Both the position numbers and the translations under genes were made by a program. Positions 62,783-64,000 of a stretch of DNA of 64,000 nt are shown piece by piece. How positions within the stretch are numbered: position 1 is the first letter of the stretch; each line of letters opens with the position of its first letter. The notes beneath the pieces are model-generated. The model made no database searches. It worked only from the letters and a program-made list of their open reading frames with translations, and was not told the origin of the DNA. Source of the stretch: Mycobacterium haemophilum DSM 44634 (GTDB lineage: Bacteria > Actinomycetota > Actinomycetes > Mycobacteriales > Mycobacteriaceae); assembly GCF_000340435.2 (NCBI RefSeq), contig NZ_CP011883.2:2526687-2590686 (forward strand), read 5' to 3'.

Positions 62783-64000
62783 GTGTGTGGACTGCTGGCA
62801 TTCGTAGCGGACCCGGCCCGCGCTGCTAGCCCGACCGCCACAGCTGTGCAGGCCGACAATGCCATTGCCCGCGCGTTGCAGGCAATGCGTCACCGCGGGC
62901 CCGACGAGCCAGGCACCTGGTCCGACCCCGATGCCGACGGGGCTGTAGTGTTCGGTTTCAACCGGTTGTCCATCATCGACATCGCGCATTCGCATCAGCC
63001 GCTGCGGTGGGGGCCGCCGGAGACACCCGACCGCTACGTCCTGGTATTCAACGGCGAGATCTACAACTACCTGGAGCTGCGCAACGAGCTGGCCACCCGG
63101 CACGGCGCCGCGTTCGCCACCGACGGCGACGGTGAATCTATCGTCGCCGGCTTCCACTACTGGGGCACCGACGTGTTAACGCGGCTGCGCGGCATGTTCG
63201 CCTTCGCGCTGTGGGACACCATTACCCGCGAATTGTTCTGTGCCCGCGACCCTTTCGGGATCAAGCCGCTGTTCATGGCGACCGGCACCGGCGGCACCGC
63301 GGTGGCCAGCGAAAAGAAGTGCCTGCTTGACCTGGCCGACGTGGTCGGATTCGACACGCAGCTTGATGCCCGGGCGCTGCAGCACTACACGGTCCTGCAG
63401 TACGTGCCCGAGCCCGAGACGCTGCATCGCGGGGTGCGCCGACTCGAATCGGGCTGCTACGCCCGCATCCGTCCCGGACAGCTCGAACCGGCGATCACCC
63501 GCTACTTCGTGCCACGGTTTGCCGCCACACCGATCACCAGCGACACCCAACAGGCCCGCTACGACGAAATCACCGCGGTGCTTGCGGATTCGGTGGCCAA
63601 GCACATGCGCGCCGACGTCACCGTCGGCGCGTTTCTGTCCGGCGGTATCGACTCCACGGCCATCGCGGCGCTGGCGATCCGGCACAATCCGCGCCTGATT
63701 ACGTTTACCACCGGCTTCGAGCGTGAGGGATTCTCCGAGATCGACGTGGCGGCGGCCTCGGCCGAGGCAATCGGTGCGCGCCACATCGCCAAGGTGGTCC
63801 ACGCCGACGAGTTCGTCGCCGCCCTACCGGAGATCGTCTGGTACCTCGATGAGCCGGTTGCCGACCCGGCCCTGGTCCCGCTGTTCTTCGTCGCCCGCGA
63901 AGCCCGCAAGCACGTCAAGGTGGTGCTGTCCGGAGAGGGCGCCGACGAGCTGTTCGGCGGCTACACAATCTACCGGGAGCCGCTGTCGTTGAAGCCCTTC
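62783..64000 (+). CDS. asnB: Asparagine synthetase (glutamine-hydrolysing) AsnB, 5' part
   Basis: 406 codons are visible before the window ends. After the initiating GTG, Cys2 is the glutaminase nucleophile (class II amidotransferase). HRGPDEPGTW, VFNGEIYNYLELRNEL, GMFAFALWD and RDPFGIKPL follow in the glutaminase domain. The ATP pyrophosphatase loop LSGGIDSTA and LSGEGADELFGGY are in the synthetase domain. It amidates aspartate, and this homologue may also amidate cell-wall DAP or other acids. The open frame continues past 64000. Confidence 0.95.
   Translation, partial: MCGLLAFVADPARAASPTATAVQADNAIARALQAMRHRGPDEPGTWSDPDADGAVVFGFNRLSIIDIAHSHQPLRWGPPETPDRYVLVFNGEIYNYLELRNELATRHGAAFATDGDGESIVAGFHYWGTDVLTRLRGMFAFALWDTITRELFCARDPFGIKPLFMATGTGGTAVASEKKCLLDLADVVGFDTQLDARALQHYTVLQYVPEPETLHRGVRRLESGCYARIRPGQLEPAITRYFVPRFAATPITSDTQQARYDEITAVLADSVAKHMRADVTVGAFLSGGIDSTAIAALAIRHNPRLITFTTGFEREGFSEIDVAAASAEAIGARHIAKVVHADEFVAALPEIVWYLDEPVADPALVPLFFVAREARKHVKVVLSGEGADELFGGYTIYREPLSLKPF

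Overview
The window is a high-GC chromosome segment of a slow-growing Mycobacterium. It is close to, but not identical with, the M. tuberculosis interval that I remember as Rv2141c to Rv2201. The species call rests on protein content and order: the dcw cell-division and peptidoglycan cluster runs from mraZ down to wag31, followed by pknL, mannan and PIM glycosyltransferases, and the cytochrome bcc/aa3 genes. The comparison with M. tuberculosis is from memory; no alignment was run.

Region 1 (1-10580) is accessory. The 5' end of an M20-type dipeptidase gene and a tRNA-Leu(GAG) with its terminator are followed by an island. The island holds a frameshifted hypothetical gene, an unrecognised basic/acidic protein, and two different type IV (AbiEi/AbiEii-like) toxin-antitoxin modules arranged tail to tail. 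After these come a degenerate tRNA-Lys-like sequence and the C-terminal stub of a serine recombinase, which repeats 14 bp of the tRNA-Leu 3' end. An IS66-type transposase remnant, an AT-richer PE-like gene, degraded sequence and a VapBC module complete the region. Several accessory promoters look leaderless, with a -10 box 7-8 bases before the start codon.

Region 2 (10581-32829) is mostly on the minus strand. It contains a phosphoribosyltransferase on the plus strand, then wag31, yggT-like, sepF, yggS, yfiH-like, ftsZ, ftsQ, murC, murG, ftsW, murD, mraY, murF, murE, pbpB, an ftsL-like gene, rsmH and mraZ. Most of the mur/fts genes overlap by 4 bases (ATGA or GTGA), which suggests translational coupling. 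Two arrays of TGGGN boxes upstream of mraZ look like MraZ operators. A 57-bp tandem repeat lies across the mraZ/rsmH junction.

Region 3 (32859-53769) carries envelope and intermediary metabolism genes: DUF3040 protein, GNAT, lppM, MTHFR-like, idsA2, mptA, the Rv2175c/pknL divergent pair, aroG, RNase AS, membrane proteins, an alpha-1,2-mannosyltransferase, an acyltransferase, an ArsA-like ATPase with a small Cys partner, two SRPBCC proteins, fadD15, pimB', a zinc-protease-like protein, and a ripC-type NlpC/P60 gene broken by an apparent frameshift.

Region 4 (53891-64000) contains trpD, divergent from ctaE-qcrC-qcrA-qcrB (respiratory supercomplex). Convergent to these are Rv2197c-like, mmpS3, ctaF and ctaC, and the 5' part of asnB closes the window.
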